Source: Macrostomum hystrix | Lineage: Eukaryota; Platyhelminthes; Macrostomidae | NCBI GenBank assembly: GCA_950097015.1 | Contig: CATNEN010000011.1 | Span: 4,740,501-4,804,500 of the forward strand | Direction of reading: 5' to 3' | DNA length: 64,000 bases | In this document: positions 46,973 to 58,935 of the stretch, one piece after another | How the letters are laid out: each line of letters opens with the position of its first letter | Numbering within the stretch: the stretch's first letter is position 1 | Position numbers and translations under genes: made by a program | Notes under the pieces: model-generated | Databases searched by the model: none | Told to the model about the DNA's origin: nothing | Seen by the model: only the letters and a program-made list of their open reading frames with translations

Positions 46973-49900
46973 TCAGTAGCCCAGCTTGGCGTTCAAAGCA
47001 GTAGAACCGTCTCCACTCTGGTCGCTGGGCGGCATCCACAGCGCGTAGCTTTCCGTATCTGTTGCGTCATAGCCGCCGATGACGTCATCGGCTGTCGAAT
47101 TCGGGGGAGCCTGATTTTTTCGGCGCTTCTTTGACGTCGGCGGCAGAGGAACTGGCGGCTTTGAAGGCTCGTCAACTTCGTCTAGCCAAGCCGGCCGTTG
47201 CTTCACGACTGTCGCCAAATTTGTCTTCTTTGCGGCTGCGCTAAATTGAATTGGCGCCAATTTTTTAACAACGTCCGGCTTTTCCTCATTAATAACGACG
47301 TCAGGATCAACTTTTTCCGGCTTTTCCTCGTTAATTACGACTTTATTACCGGCTTCTTCCGGCTTGACTTCAACAACTGTCCCAGCTTCGCTATCGGGTT
47401 TGTTGTCGACCGTGTCAGGCTTGTCAGTCGTGACTTCGTCGTCAACTTCTTCGCCTAGAAACTCTTGCATTTTCGGGGCCGCAGCAACGGTTGGAAATCG
47501 TTGATTCCGCTTATTATCGTCCATCTCTCTGCTGGCCAACCTAGCTTTAGTGGCCTGGCCGATCTTAGACAAATCGGTGGGCCTAGCCTTCTCCAGCATG
47601 CGATGAGCCAGCACCGCCTCCTTCTTGGCCGCCATCAGCCGCAGTCGCATCTGGGTGCGGCTGCTTTGATCTAGACCGCCGGCTCTGATGGTTCGCATGT
47701 ACTCTTCAAGCTCGTCAAGCTGACCCGAGGATCCCGACGACGCTTTTGCGGCCCGTTTAGCTTCATCGGCAGCTTTTAGGCGAGCCTCTAAATCGGCGAT
47801 CTCGGAGTCCAGCACTCGGCAGCGCTCGGACAGCTCGTCGAAGGTGACGGCAGAGTTGGCCGCCGCCGTTTTGCCTAGATCGACTGCGGCCGCGGCGGCA
47901 GCCATCCGGGCCCGACGCTTGGCCTCCAGCTGACCGGTCCGGTCCAGGAAGGCGTCTTCCTCGTCCTCGTAGAAGTCGTTCTCGGCTAGTCGGCGAAGTC
48001 TCCGCTCACGACTGCTGCCGGCAGCGCCGCCGCCAGCGTCGCTATCGAGCTCGCCCATGCGGTCCAGCAGGCGGCACGCGGCCAGAGCGCAGGCCTCCAC
48101 AGCGTCACGCCGTCGAGTGCCGGGTGGCATCGGCGCTTCTGCGGTCTCCGGTCGACCGTCGGGACCATCGACAGGCAGCTCAAGACGGCAGCAGAGCAGT
48201 TGTCGACTTCCCCGACGTCCTCTGCCAGAGCCGTCGTCTTCGAAATCGATGACACCGTCAGCGGCTGTGGGGGCTTCGAATTTGAAGACGGGTGGCTCGA
48301 GGCCCTGGCGATCGTACCAGCTGCGCAGGAACTTCAAGGGATCTGCGGTGTAGGTCTCCGAGTGCGCCGTGGCCTCAGCTGGGTTGAAACTGCGGGACGA
48401 TGGATGTGCGAGGGAGCATTATGTTTGGGAAACTCATTTGTTTCGGGAAAATGGGAGCATAGATTAAGGATCTGGTGGAAATCGGAATATATACTGAACA
48501 TCTAGCAGAATTGGAAACGGAAATTGAGGATCTGGAAGAAGTGGGAACTGAAATCGAGGATCCGGAAGAAGTGGGAACTGAAATCGAGGATCTGGAAGAA
48601 GTGGGAACAGAAATTGAGGATCTTGAAAAAGTGGGAACAGAAATTAAGGATCTGGAAGAAGTGGGAACAGAAATCGAGGATCTGGAAGAAGTGGGAACAG
48701 TAATTGAGGATCTTGAAAAAGTGGGAACAGAAATTAAGGATCTGGAAGAAGTGGGAACAGAAATCGAGGATCTGGAAGAAGTGGGAACAGAAATTGAGGA
48801 TCTTGAAGAAGTGGGAACAGAAATTGAGGATCTGGAAGAAGTGGGAACAGAAATTGAGGATCTTGAAGAAGTGGGAACAGAAATTGATGATCTGGAAGAA
48901 GTGGGAACAGAAATTGATGATCTGGAAGAAGTGGGAACAGAAATTGAGGATCTGGAAGAAGTGGGAACAGAAATTGATGATCTGGAAGAAGTGGGAACAG
49001 AAATTGAGGATCTGGAGGAAGTGGGAACAGAAATTAAGGATCTGGAGGAGAAAAATGACATAAAGAATGTCGACTAAAGACTATAATCCGAGTTCTTAGG
49101 CAGTTCAGCTCATGAAAATGATAAATGAAGAGAAGCCTTTGAAGTAGAAGTGAAATAACGGTAAAACATAACGTCTCGACCTACCTGTCACCAACTCCGC
49201 TAAACGAAGGCAACATTTTGTCTTCGGATTGGTCGGTTTCCTCTTCTTCTTCTACAGCGTCTTCGGCGAAGCCCCAGTTGCAGCCGCCGCCCCCGCCGCC
49301 GGCACTGCCACCACTGCCGACATCATCAGCTGATTGTGCAGCGGCACCTAGCTTCAGCTGCGCTTCCAATCGGCGTCTATGATTATAAATGAAGGAACAA
49401 TTTCTTAATAAGAGAAATCCAAAATCGTGGATCGGATTCCCTGTACCCGAACGGAGCAACGCAATCAGACGAAACTCAAGAACACGGGCCAATTATTTGT
49501 TGCGCATCATCGGGATATTCAATGTTTCTAGCCGACGATCAGATTTTTCCCATAAGCGCTAGTGTATTTCATGCACCCCTATACACAAATTAGCACTGCG
49601 CCTCAGTGCGGCCTTGCAAGGCCTTCAAAACTTAGCAGCATGTCACCCAAATGTGCCTGCATCATCTCCGTCTTCGTTGGTCACCTTGACGTACACTAGG
49701 TTGTAACTTCAAATGCTACAACAGGTGAAACTAGGTCACTATGGACACCCGGACGCAAATTTCTCCAATTTCACTGATAAAGCAAAAGTATCAGGCGCAG
49801 CTCAACCACAGGACACCCTCGCCTAGTCTGTCAATCAATCAATCAACCCAACGCTGTTAGCATTCGGGCACTGCCAAAAATATTTCTGGGGATAAAACCG

Positions 49901-51816
49901 GGTGGCAAAATATGGGCAAAATAGCTAGGTAGTCCTACTGTGAACTGAGGCACAAACATACACCCACACACCTGTCTCTCCGCTCCTTCAGCTGAGTATA
50001 GGTGAGCTCAGACTCAGCCTCGCGGTCGCTCTCGGGTCCCTGCAGCACCAGCAGTCTGCTGCTGCCTGCCAGTCTGATCACGTGACCAACCCGGAGCCGG
50101 CGATACTGTTGCGGCTGCAGTCGCACTTTGTTAATGAGAGTGCCGTGGGTGCTGCCCAGGTCGATCAGGTACCAGCCAGGTGGGTAGCGCGTGTCGCTCT
50201 CTGATTGGTCGCTCCGGCAGCCGCTGAATTGCAGCACGGCGTGGTGCCTGCGAGGTGAAATCGATTTAGCGGTAGGCAACTATCGGGATAAATGGAGCCT
50301 GCAGAACTGCGATTAAATATTCATCTCACAGAGAGGGGGAGAGAGAGAGACCGGGAGTTCGAATCTCAGCGATAGGAAATAATTAATTTCCTAGTTCTTC
50401 GTGTAAATCTGGCCTAAATAAAATAGGTCTCATTTTTATCGTCGAATGTGTTATTTTAAATCTCTAAACTAGGATATTCGAACGATTCAACATTCTTTAT
50501 CCCACTCTTCCCAAACAGTTTCTTAACCGTTTATCTTAACCTTACAAACTTGTTCACCTCATTCTTTACAACCCGTTTATCCCACCCTTGACAACCCGGT
50601 TATCTAATCATTGACAACCCGGTTATCTAATCATTGGCAACCCGGTTATCTAATCATTGACAACCCGGTTATCTAATCATTGACAACCCGGTTATCTAAT
50701 CATTGACAACCCGGTTATCTAATCATTGACAACCCGGTTATCTAATCATTGACAACCCGGTTATCTAATCATTGACAACCCGGTTATCTAATCATTGACA
50801 ACCCGGTTATCTAATCATTGACAACCCGGTTATCTAATCATTGGCAACCCGGTTATCTAATCATTGACAAGCCGGTTATCTAATCATTGACAACCCGGTT
50901 ATCTAATCATTGACAAGCCGGTTATCTAATCATTGACAACCCGGTTATCTAATCATTGACAACCCGGTTATCTAATCATTGACAACCCGGTTATCTAATC
51001 ATTGACAAGCCGGTTATCAAATCATTGACAAGCCGGTTATCTAATCATTGACAAGCCGGTTATCTAATCATTGACAACCCGGTTATCTAATCATTGACAA
51101 CCCGGTTATCTAATCATTGACAACCCGGTTATCTAATCATTGACAACCCGGTTATCTAATCATTGACAACCCGGTTATCTAATCATTGACAACCCGGTTA
51201 TCTAATCATTGACAACCCGGTTATCTAATCATTGACAACCCGGTTATCTAATCATTGACAACCCGGTTATCTCACCTTTCAGAACACATTATTTTTCTCA
51301 CCCTTCCTTTCTACAATCTCGCGTCCACAAAAGCAGTGGCAACACACAGTCTCACCTGGACAGTGACGGGTGCTCCAGTCTCAGGTGGCAATCATTCTGC
51401 CGGCCAATCAGCAGCCAGGACCTATTGAGCAAATCAACAGTCTGAACTTCAACGCCAGATTTTAACACTTGAATTGAGTAGGCTTTGGGGCAGGGGGCAC
51501 CCCAAGGCGGTTGAATGTAGGACGAAGAATCCGCTTCGGACGATTGAGTCTGCGACTCGTTTAATTCAGGAGTTTTTGAGCACTGCTCAGATGATTCATC
51601 GGCCGATTCGATTGCAACGATGGGATTCGGGCTGTCAGATTTTGACACAGATTGGGAGGATGGCTTCGGTCGCTTTTTAGCTAGCAATTGTCCAACGGCA
51701 GCTTTAGGCATTTTGAATACCACCGGAGCTCTCGCCTCTTGCTGCTCGGTAGGTCCAGGGTTCGAGTCCGGCGAGGCATCCTTAACAATAGGCGGGTTCT
51801 CCGGTGGCGAAGACAT
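46973..51816 (-). CDS. SLC4A1AP: Kanadaptin (SLC4A1AP homologue), FHA-domain protein
   Basis: A nuclear FHA-domain protein conserved in animals, linked to RNA processing complexes; its older anion-exchanger-adaptor role is doubtful. Minus-strand exons: 51356-51816, 49972-50247, 49185-49376, 46973-48389. All GT-AG introns are in phase 2 and total 782 codons. Residues 113-215 form the FHA domain: SIQVLKSGVE, LLIGRQNDCHLRLEHPSLSR, HHAVLQFSG, YLIDLGSTHGTLINK and VGHVIRLAGSSRLLVLQGP, with the phosphothreonine-binding Arg, Ser and His pattern kept. GPESDREAESELTYTQLKE directly after it is a kanadaptin hallmark. A Gly/Glu-rich segment follows (exon 3), then a charged coiled-coil region and a Lys/Glu-rich stretch with VVINEEKP twice, ending DGSTALNAKLGY. 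Length is close to vertebrate kanadaptin. All three introns carry unremarkable or repeat DNA; introns 1 and 3 are mostly minisatellite. Confidence 0.96.
48500..49060. repeat. 30-bp minisatellite in kanadaptin intron 3
   Basis: About 18 units of 30 bp combining GAGGATCTGGAAGAAG with TGGGAACAGAAATT. Because 30 is a multiple of 3, both strands stay open (EDLEEVGTEI repeated on plus, SSRSSISVPT on minus). It lies fully within the intron between exons 48389 and 49185, so these frames are not genes. Confidence 0.96.
49377..49971. other. Kanadaptin intron 2
   Basis: No array or gene; ordinary intronic sequence with a short CAAT-type run (TCAATCAATCAATCAA) near 49835. Confidence 0.6.
50580..51280. 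repeat. 23-bp minisatellite in kanadaptin intron 1
   Basis: About 30 nearly identical 23-bp units combining CAACCCGGTTATCTAATC with ATTGA; a GCCGG variant is scattered in the middle. Units contain the near-palindrome AACCCGGTT. Confidence 0.96.
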
Positions 51817-51929
51817 GCTTTACGATTGGTGCGTACTTCGAGCTTGTTTGGCTGAAATCGGTTGACGGAGGAGGTCGAGCTAATTGATTGGTTCGTAAGA
51901 AATGTGCATGTGTAAGTGGGTTATGGGAT

Positions 51930-52580
51930 TGTGTACACTTGGGGTAGTTGGGTTAGGGGATTGTGAACACTTGGGGTGAATTAGAAGATTTTGTACACTG
52001 GGGTGAGTTAGCGGATTGTGTACACTGGGGAAGTGGGTTCGGGGATTGTGTACACTGGGGTAAGTGGGTTTGGGGATTGTGTACACTGGGGTAAGTGTGT
52101 TAGGGGGTTGTGTACACTGGGGTAAGTGGGTTTGGGGATTGTGTACACTGGGGTAAGTGGGTTAGGGGGTTGTGTACACTGGGGTAAGTGGGTTTGGGGA
52201 TTGTGTACACTGGGGTAAGTGTGTTAGGGGGTTGTGTACACTGGGGGTAAGTGGGTTCGGGGATTGTGTACACTGGGGTAAGTGGGTTTGGGGATTGTGT
52301 ACACTGGGGTAAGTGGGTTAGGGGGTTGTGTACACTGGGGTAAGTGTGTTAGGGGGTTGTGTACACTGGGGTAAGTGGGTTTGGGGATTGTGTACACTGG
52401 GGTAAGTGGGTTAGGGGGTTGTGTACACTGGGGTAAGTGGGTTTGGGGATTGTGTACACTGGGGTAGTTGGGTTAGGGGATTGTGTACACTGGGGTAAGT
52501 GGGTTAGGGGATTGTGTACACTGGGGTAGTTGGGTTAGGGGATTTTGTACACTGGGGTAAGTGGGTTAGAGGATTGGTGG
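51930..52580. repeat. 31-bp G-rich minisatellite upstream of kanadaptin
   Basis: About 20 units of 31 bp combining TGTACACTGGGGTAAGTGGG with TTTGGGGATTG or TTAGGGGGTTG. The G-rich strand is plus; TTAGGGG and TTTGGGG occur once per unit. It lies about 120 bases upstream of the kanadaptin start codon, in its promoter or 5' leader region. Confidence 0.95.
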
Positions 52581-52884
52581 ATTGAGGCTGTTTGTGTTGT
52601 GTTTATGCAGTGTGTTAGGCAGCTTAAGCTCTTATACCTCATTGTTAAATAACTAAACCAGGCACTCACAAACGAGTTTTTTTAATGTAAACTTGGATAC
52701 ACATAGTATTTTTGTATTTTAATAATGCCAGCATGTACATTTTTAGATGTAAAAATGACCCTCATACAAATTCCAGATCACAGATTTGTGACTGGTCGGC
52801 AAAAGATAACATCTAAAAAGTTTATTAATGTTAAATAAGAAGTCGAATGACTACTCAAAACGACTTATGAATATCTGGCTGATT
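52581..52884. other. Spacer upstream of the 33-bp array
   Basis: AT-rich. TTTATT at 52821-52826 is AATAAA on the minus strand, and could be the polyadenylation signal of triokinase/FMN cyclase if its 3' UTR spans the 33-bp array. Confidence 0.4.
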
Positions 52885-53315
52885 GAGATACGATCTAAGA
52901 TACTCGCTGAATGCTCGAAATGATGATCTGGGAGATTCGCTGACTGCTCAACATGAGGATCTGGTAGATTCGCTGATTGCTCAACATGAAGATCTGGGAG
53001 ATTCGCTGACTGCTCAAAACGAGGATCTGGGAGATTCACTGACTGCTCAAAACGAGGATCTGGGAGATTCGCTGACTGCTCAACATGAGGATCTGGGAGA
53101 TTCACTGACTGCTCAACATGCGGATCTGGTAGATTCACTGACTGCTCAAAACGAGGATCTGGGAGATTCACTGACTGCTCAAAACGAGGATCTGGGAGAT
53201 TCGCTGACTGCTCAACATGAGGATCTGGGAGATTCACTGACTGCTCAAAACGAGGATCTGGGAGATTCACTGACTGCTCAAAACGAGGATCTGGGAGATT
53301 CGCTGACTGCTTAAA
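52885..53315. repeat. 33-bp minisatellite
   Basis: About 13 units of 33 bp combining GAGGATCTGGGAGATTC with ACTGACTGCTCAAAAC (AACATG variant). The 33-bp unit keeps both strands open; the frames of 143 and 173 codons are artefacts. It lies just downstream of the triokinase/FMN cyclase stop, probably in its 3' UTR. Confidence 0.95.
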
Positions 53316-53448
53316 ATTATGATCTGGAAGTTTAGCTAATCGCTGAACAAAAGATTCAATGGCTGGTGACATTAATATGAAGATACTTCTTACTTATGCT
53401 TTCATTTTCTCAGTCACAGAAGAAAACGCCAAGTGGGTCAGTCAGTTT

Positions 53449-55581
53449 TCAAGTGGTCGTGAGCTTGAAGTCTTTATCATCCACTGGCACGCCGACAGCC
53501 TGACAAATCGCTCGGAGAATCAGCAGAGCAGCCCAAGCGCCTGGATCCGGTTGATTCGCGCCAGCTGCGGCGGCAATTTCAACTGCTACGTAGGCTGCTC
53601 TGCCAGCCCTAGGAGTCATGCTAGCGGTAGCCATAGCACCCCGTCTTGCCAGACTCAAGGCCTCGGACAAATTCACCCAATATTGGTCTCCATCTTGTTC
53701 GCCAACATTTTTAAATGCGTCCAGAAACCCATAGACAGTGTCCAACATTGTGCGATCTCCGCGCATTGCTCTTCCTGCTTCAACGATAGCGTCTAGAGCA
53801 GCTGACAGAGCCAAGATCCAGTGCCTAGCAATTGGTGGCTGTTGAATGCTAGCAGCAGCTGCAGCTAGGCCAATGCCGAACAGAGCACCCGAGCTGCCGC
53901 CCATATCACTCTGGGCTAAATCTGATAGGCGACTCAAAAGATAGCGAGGACCTAATTTAGCTACTGCTTTGCTATGCAGCAGTTGTTGCATAGCAACAGC
54001 ACCTCGAAACATAGTATCGCCACAGTCGCCGTCGCCGAGACCGCCAGCGGAATCAAGGCGATTCAGCAAAATTCTGGCGTTAATTAAGCTTTCGGCAATG
54101 GCAGCTAGAGAGGCCATAGCTAGACTGCCAGATTCTGGCGAGGGCCATGGGATACTATCCGAGTGGGTGTGTGTGTCGGCAGATGGCAGAGGCGACAACT
54201 CCAGCTCGGCTAGAGACTGAGCACCGGCCTGGGAGGCTGCTGGCCACCTGTAGTTGAGAGATTCAAGGACACTATAAGTCATGCTTTAAAAACACTAATG
54301 AGCCCAATGTGTCATAAACTCGATTGATCAGAGCTTAAGCTATCCTACATCCGATTCTTCAGGGCTTCAGCTTTCCTACACTCGATTCTTCAGGGCTTCC
54401 GTTGCCTTTACACCCGATTCTTCAGGCTTCAGCTATCCTACACCCGATTCTTCAGGGCTTCAGCTGTTCTACATCCGATTTGTCAGGTCTTGCGCTTTTA
54501 CAAGTGTAATATCTTTATCCAAGCCTTCAGGACTTAATTTACATTGTTCTAAATGAGATTCTCTCATTTAATCCAACTGGATTTTGTCTCACCTATGCGC
54601 TGGGGCATCTAACATAGGCAGCAGCCAATGATTGTCGTCGACTTCTTGACTGCCAAGTAGCAACAAACTGACTGAGAAACCCGGAGCTGACAATGACGTC
54701 ATTAGGTTGCCAATGTACATACGACGCACAATAGCCGGCGTAGCAAAAGAAGATCGCAAAGAATATTCAGCTTCTGCAGCAACTCCGGATAATTCCAAAG
54801 CAGATAGGCCACCTAGACCATTCACTAGCACAGCCCAGGAGGTCCCACCCGTTATTGCTTCCATAGACAATCGCAGACGCTTATCAGCTAGCAATTTTTG
54901 AACAACCGTTCGAACAACCGACTTGGAATCGTCAAGTCGGCCGACACCGGCTTCGCCATGAATTCCCAGACCCAGCTCCCAGCAACCCGCTGGCAATCGG
55001 CAGGTTCCAACAGTGGCCAGACTGCATCGCAAATTTTCCAATCGATCGACAATGTCGTCTAAACTGTGGCCTGAGTCGGCTAGGGCGCAAGCAATCTTCA
55101 TCATCAGGAGGCTACCAGCGATGCCGCGCCTGCCAACAGCGGGCGCCGGCGATTCCACAGCCGCGTCGTCGTCGCAGACGAACAAACGACAGCGAAGGTC
55201 AAGAGTTCGAGCCCTAGCCAGAGCGAGACCGAAATTCAACCGATCTCCCGTGTAGTTCATGATGAGTAGGAGCACGCCAGCTGGGCAGGCCAGCTGACGA
55301 ATCGCTTCAAGAATGTCAGCCGGAGCGGGTGAAGCAAACACGTGACCAGAAACCGCGGCGTCCAGAAGTCCCGGACCAACGAAGCCAGAGTAGGCCGGCT
55401 CGTGACCGGCACCTCCGCCACTAATTACTCTAACAAGATTCGAGCCGCGACCCCGTCTGCGAATCAGAACTCCGCCGCCGCTGTTTCCACTATCTTCATC
55501 GCCTGGTCTACCAATCAATGCAAGGCCTGGATCAGCCAAGGCGACGCCTTCGAGGGCACGGCGGACACACCCGTCTGACGA
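53449..55581 (-). CDS. TKFC: Triokinase/FMN cyclase (dihydroxyacetone kinase family), first exon not located
   Basis: Phosphorylates dihydroxyacetone and glyceraldehyde with ATP and can cleave FAD to cyclic FMN; cytosolic, fructose metabolism. Minus-strand exons: 54593-55581 (after acceptor TTTTACCAG, phase 0) and 53449-54283 (after TTTTAAAG, phase 2), together 607 residues. The substrate-binding DhaK part shows RVISGGGAGHEPAYSGFVG, the NYTGDRLNFG loop, GLGIHGEAGV (the His that binds dihydroxyacetone) and VNGLGGLSALEL. The nucleotide-binding DhaL part shows LGDGDCGDTM (metal-binding Asp), MGGSSGALFGIGL and GDRTMLD, then TPRAGRAAYV. All key residues are kept. The first exon found begins SSDGCVRRALEGVALADPGL, so a short upstream exon with the Met is still missing. 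Codons are GC-rich and normal. It points away from pirin. Confidence 0.95.
54330..54500. repeat. ~31-bp minisatellite in TKFC intron
   Basis: Five imperfect units centred on CCGATTCTTCAGGGCTTCAG followed by CTATCCTACA, in the 309-base intron between the two TKFC exons. Confidence 0.85.
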
Positions 55582-55968
55582 CTGGTAAAACAGATTTGCT
55601 GCTGAAGACTGCAGTTAATTGAATGTTTTAAAGAGCGTAAACTTTTTAATTAGTCTTCTACATAGCAACTCAATAACATATATCGATGTAATGCTAAACT
55701 TTTACTGATGAAAATCAGTAAAGCACTGTCCAATATAAAGTCCAACACCTTAATTGACTGTAGTAACATTGATGACAAGAGCTAGATGTATTAGATAAAA
55801 CAAAATACCCTTGAACACCAGCAGGACTAACTATGATAACCAAATGCAATAAGTTCATTTACCTAACCCAACCACAGTTTTGAATATAGCTAGGCATTCT
55901 TAATGGCCTTAACTTGCATAAGACATCTCAGTTCAACAAAAGGAAGAAAGACAGTCCAATTTATTTAA
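55582..55968. other. TKFC upstream/intron 1 sequence
   Basis: AT-rich, without a recognised first exon. Confidence 0.4.
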
Positions 55969-56411
55969 AGGTAGCTGTTATTTGTCCAGTTAGCCGGATA
56001 AATAGCCATTTGATTATTTGTCCGGTTAACCGGTTAACCACCCAAGGACTTAATTTCTCCCCTTTCAACAAGCAGGAGCAACGATCCTCCCAAAGACCAC
56101 TCTTGCCCTGCTGAGAGCCATCTTGAGTCTTGACCTCACAAAGACCAAACTATACCCTTGAACTAAGTTAGTCCCTGAAACAACCGAATTTTGGAAAAGG
56201 TTTTAATTTTTTTAATTAGCTGATAAGCGAAAATAATTAGAGACAAACTTCAAATCTGAATGACTGTCCTTTTGCAGTTTGTTAATTATTTTATCTTACA
56301 AATGATAGAGGTTCTCGTGGTAGCGCTACAACCCCTTATAACTTAACTCGGTTAACTGGACGAATAATCAAATGGCTACTTGTCCGGTTAACCGGACAAA
56401 TAACAACTGCC
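55969..56411. mobile_element. MITE with long terminal inverted repeats and 9-bp target duplication
   Basis: 443 bp. The left arm (GCTGTTATTTGTCC, GTTAGCCGGATAAATAGCC, ATTTGATTATTTGTCCGG) matches the reverse complement of the right arm over about 70 bases with a few mismatches. The perfect 9-bp duplication TTTATTTAA flanks it (55960-55968 and 56412-56420). Long inverted repeats with 9-bp duplications fit the Mutator-like superfamily. No transposase is encoded. Confidence 0.9.
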
Positions 56412-56420
56412 TTTATTTAA

Positions 56421-58597
56421 TACTAGTCTGTATTAATATGAATTATTTCATATTATTTTTCTTACCAATAGCTAGCAGCCAGTAAGTAAACCAAAAATAT
56501 AGTTATACTATTAGAAAGGGACATTGTGATACATTGAAGTAATAATTAATCAATAATGATCAACAATGATTCATGAAAACTAAAAACTATGTACTGATTA
56601 AAAGCATGGTATAGTTTAGCCATGCATTTTTTAAGTTGACACAATGGTTAACATATTCTGTTGCATCAGATTATTGATCTACAATTTAAGACATTTTTCT
56701 ACCTCTGACAGTTTATACACTTTACTACGGATTACTGTTTTAATTCCTAGTCAAATTTAAGTTTTAATGAAAAAAAATGCAGAAAGATATGGGGGCCTTA
56801 AGTGATATTATTAGCTGCATATTGATATATCACTTTTTATATGGGTATAGAATTTAGAGTTTGTAAAAAGCAAAGCATTAGAGTCTAAAATAAAGAAATG
56901 GATATTTGTTTTAGCCCAAAATTGTGAGAGTAGTTGTAGGAAATAAACATTTATTAAAAATAGTTTGATTTAACTAAAAGTATAAAATTTGTAAAAATAG
57001 TTATAGGATAACTTTTAGTTTAATAGCACATAATTGTTAGTCTAGTTTAGTCTAGTCTAGTTTTATTTTAGGCCAAAGAGATTGCAATTGCTACAAACAC
57101 AATGCCATGTCATTCAAAAGCTTATATGCATTTAAGCATTTACTTGTAGTAGTTAAATGTTATTATATTTTAATAAATAATTACATATTCATACTTTAAA
57201 AATTGTGCATTTTGAGAATTGCCAAAGTTTCACAAAAGTTGACAAGAGGGTAGGCCTAGGCATAGTAGGGCCTAGCTATTTACTATTTTATAATCTAAGT
57301 TCTATGTTCTAGGACAGGAGGTATCAATATATAAAAACACGAAAAAATGAGTCATACCAATATTCAGACAGTATTAAGTGTAAATATAAATTAAATTAGG
57401 GCCTAAGATAAAAAATTTTATTTTATGTAAATGTAATACAAAAAATAGCAATGAGAATAGTAGTAGTAAATTTTATAGTTAGGCCCCTATTGTAGCTAGG
57501 CCTAGTAAGCTAGCCCATCATGACAAGAAAGTATGATTTCTATTAACTAGCTTAAGAAACTTAGTTTAAGAACATAGAACTTTGTGCTTAGTCTTCAGAC
57601 TCAGACAGCCTAGTCCTAGTCCTATTGTAGCTGCTACAAAAATAGCTACTCTGACTAGGGCCAAAAATAGAAGTATTCATACCTATTTGGACATGATATT
57701 CATAACAATATTAACAATTATAGCTAACATGGGGATTTCTGAATAGACTATAGATTCTATAGACTGTATAGATAGACTAGGCCTAGGCCTATAGCATGGC
57801 GATGGCCTAGGCCTAGTGTAATTTATTTAGAATAGAAAAATCAATATGTCCGATAAGGTCCGTAGCAATTAATAAGCAACAGTAAACTATTCACAAAGAC
57901 ATTAAAATGTAATGTAGTATGTACTGTACTATACACACACCAACACACACACAAAATGTTTGATTAGAGTTAATTGTCATGCTTTAAGCAACTTTTTACA
58001 TAAACGCTTGAAACGTCAACTTTTGCACCAATAATTAGCAATCCCTGCAAATAAAATAATTACTACGTCAGAATCTTTGTGGCTTTCTGTTTTATATATC
58101 GCGTATTAATGTTGCAATTTTAAAACATTTGTTATAACACTAACTGTTAAAAAGAGCGATAATATGAGCTTTAAGTTTCTGTGAACATAAATTGTGCAGA
58201 TTTCGCGGATAGTACTGAATATTTTGCATCGCTGGCACATATAAGTAATTGAACAAAGCCTTGAATCCCAATAGTAGGCTTTTAAATTAGGGTTAGGCCC
58301 TAGGCCTAACATAGCCTGCTAAATGCTCTAGCAGTTGCTAAGAGCTTGGCCAGTCTAGTTAAACAATTTATAAGTATGCGGCCATTACTTAATAGCTATG
58401 CCAGTTAAAGCTAAAGACTAGAAAGTTGATGAGCTTACCTGTTACTATACCTTGGACCCCAGTATCCTATAGATTTAAACTAAGTAGCTTTTTAGTTGTC
58501 CTCTGAGATTTGTTAAAATAATATTTTTGTCTAAAATATTTAATGCATTAAAAATGAAATATTTAATATATTGTTATAATTTCAATAATGATTATTT
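56421..58597. other. AT-rich region between TKFC and pirin
   Basis: Probably contains the TKFC first exon, not identified. The palindrome-like motif AGGCCTAG and close forms occur many times between 57240 and 58310, without regular spacing. Confidence 0.4.
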
Positions 58598-58935
58598 ATT
58601 AGCAAGACGCTTAACTTTATGTTTCTTCAGTTCACACATTAGCGACATTTTACCGTGCGGTAACAGGTAAGAATGGATAACTTCACCGCAGGGTAATGTG
58701 TTTGACATTACTATGTGGCAAAGTTAAAGGTTTTTACTGTGCAGTAAAATGTCGCTAACATTCAGTTCACCCAGCTGTTAAATAGGTTCCAGCATTAGCT
58801 AGGGTAATTGAAGGTGGGTGTGGCATCTCCCCAGTCCATGGACAAAGACCAACCGTATAAAGCCTTGAGATGCACTGTGCAATAGCTGTGCTGCTGTTGC
58901 TGTGTTGTTGGCAGCATATCTGACCTAATTTGAGA
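58598..58935 (+). mobile_element. tRNA-derived SINE (copy 6), headless, split by a MITE
   Basis: Starts within the body (AGCAAGACGC, then CTTCAGTTCAC). It is interrupted at 58636-58760 and resumes TTCAGTTCACCCAGCTG, CCAGCATTAGCTAGGG, CCCAGTCCATGGAC, GCAATAGCTGTG. The tRNA-like head is missing. Confidence 0.85.
58636..58760. mobile_element. 125-bp MITE nested in SINE, ~10-bp target duplication
   Basis: Left end ACATTAGCGACATTTTAC; right end, read on the other strand, TGTTAGCGACATTTTACTG. This gives a terminal inverted repeat TTAGCGACATTTTAC. TTCAGTTCAC, part of the SINE, is present on both sides (58626-58635 and 58761-58770), and deleting one copy plus the insert restores the SINE order seen in copies 1 and 4. 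Internal GCGGTAA/TTACC-type sequence suggests further inner pairing. Confidence 0.9.

Noticed and set aside
48375-49077. 228- and 200-codon frames with SSRSSISVPT / EDLEEVGTEI repeats
   Set aside because: They lie inside kanadaptin intron 3, whose flanking exons join in phase without them.
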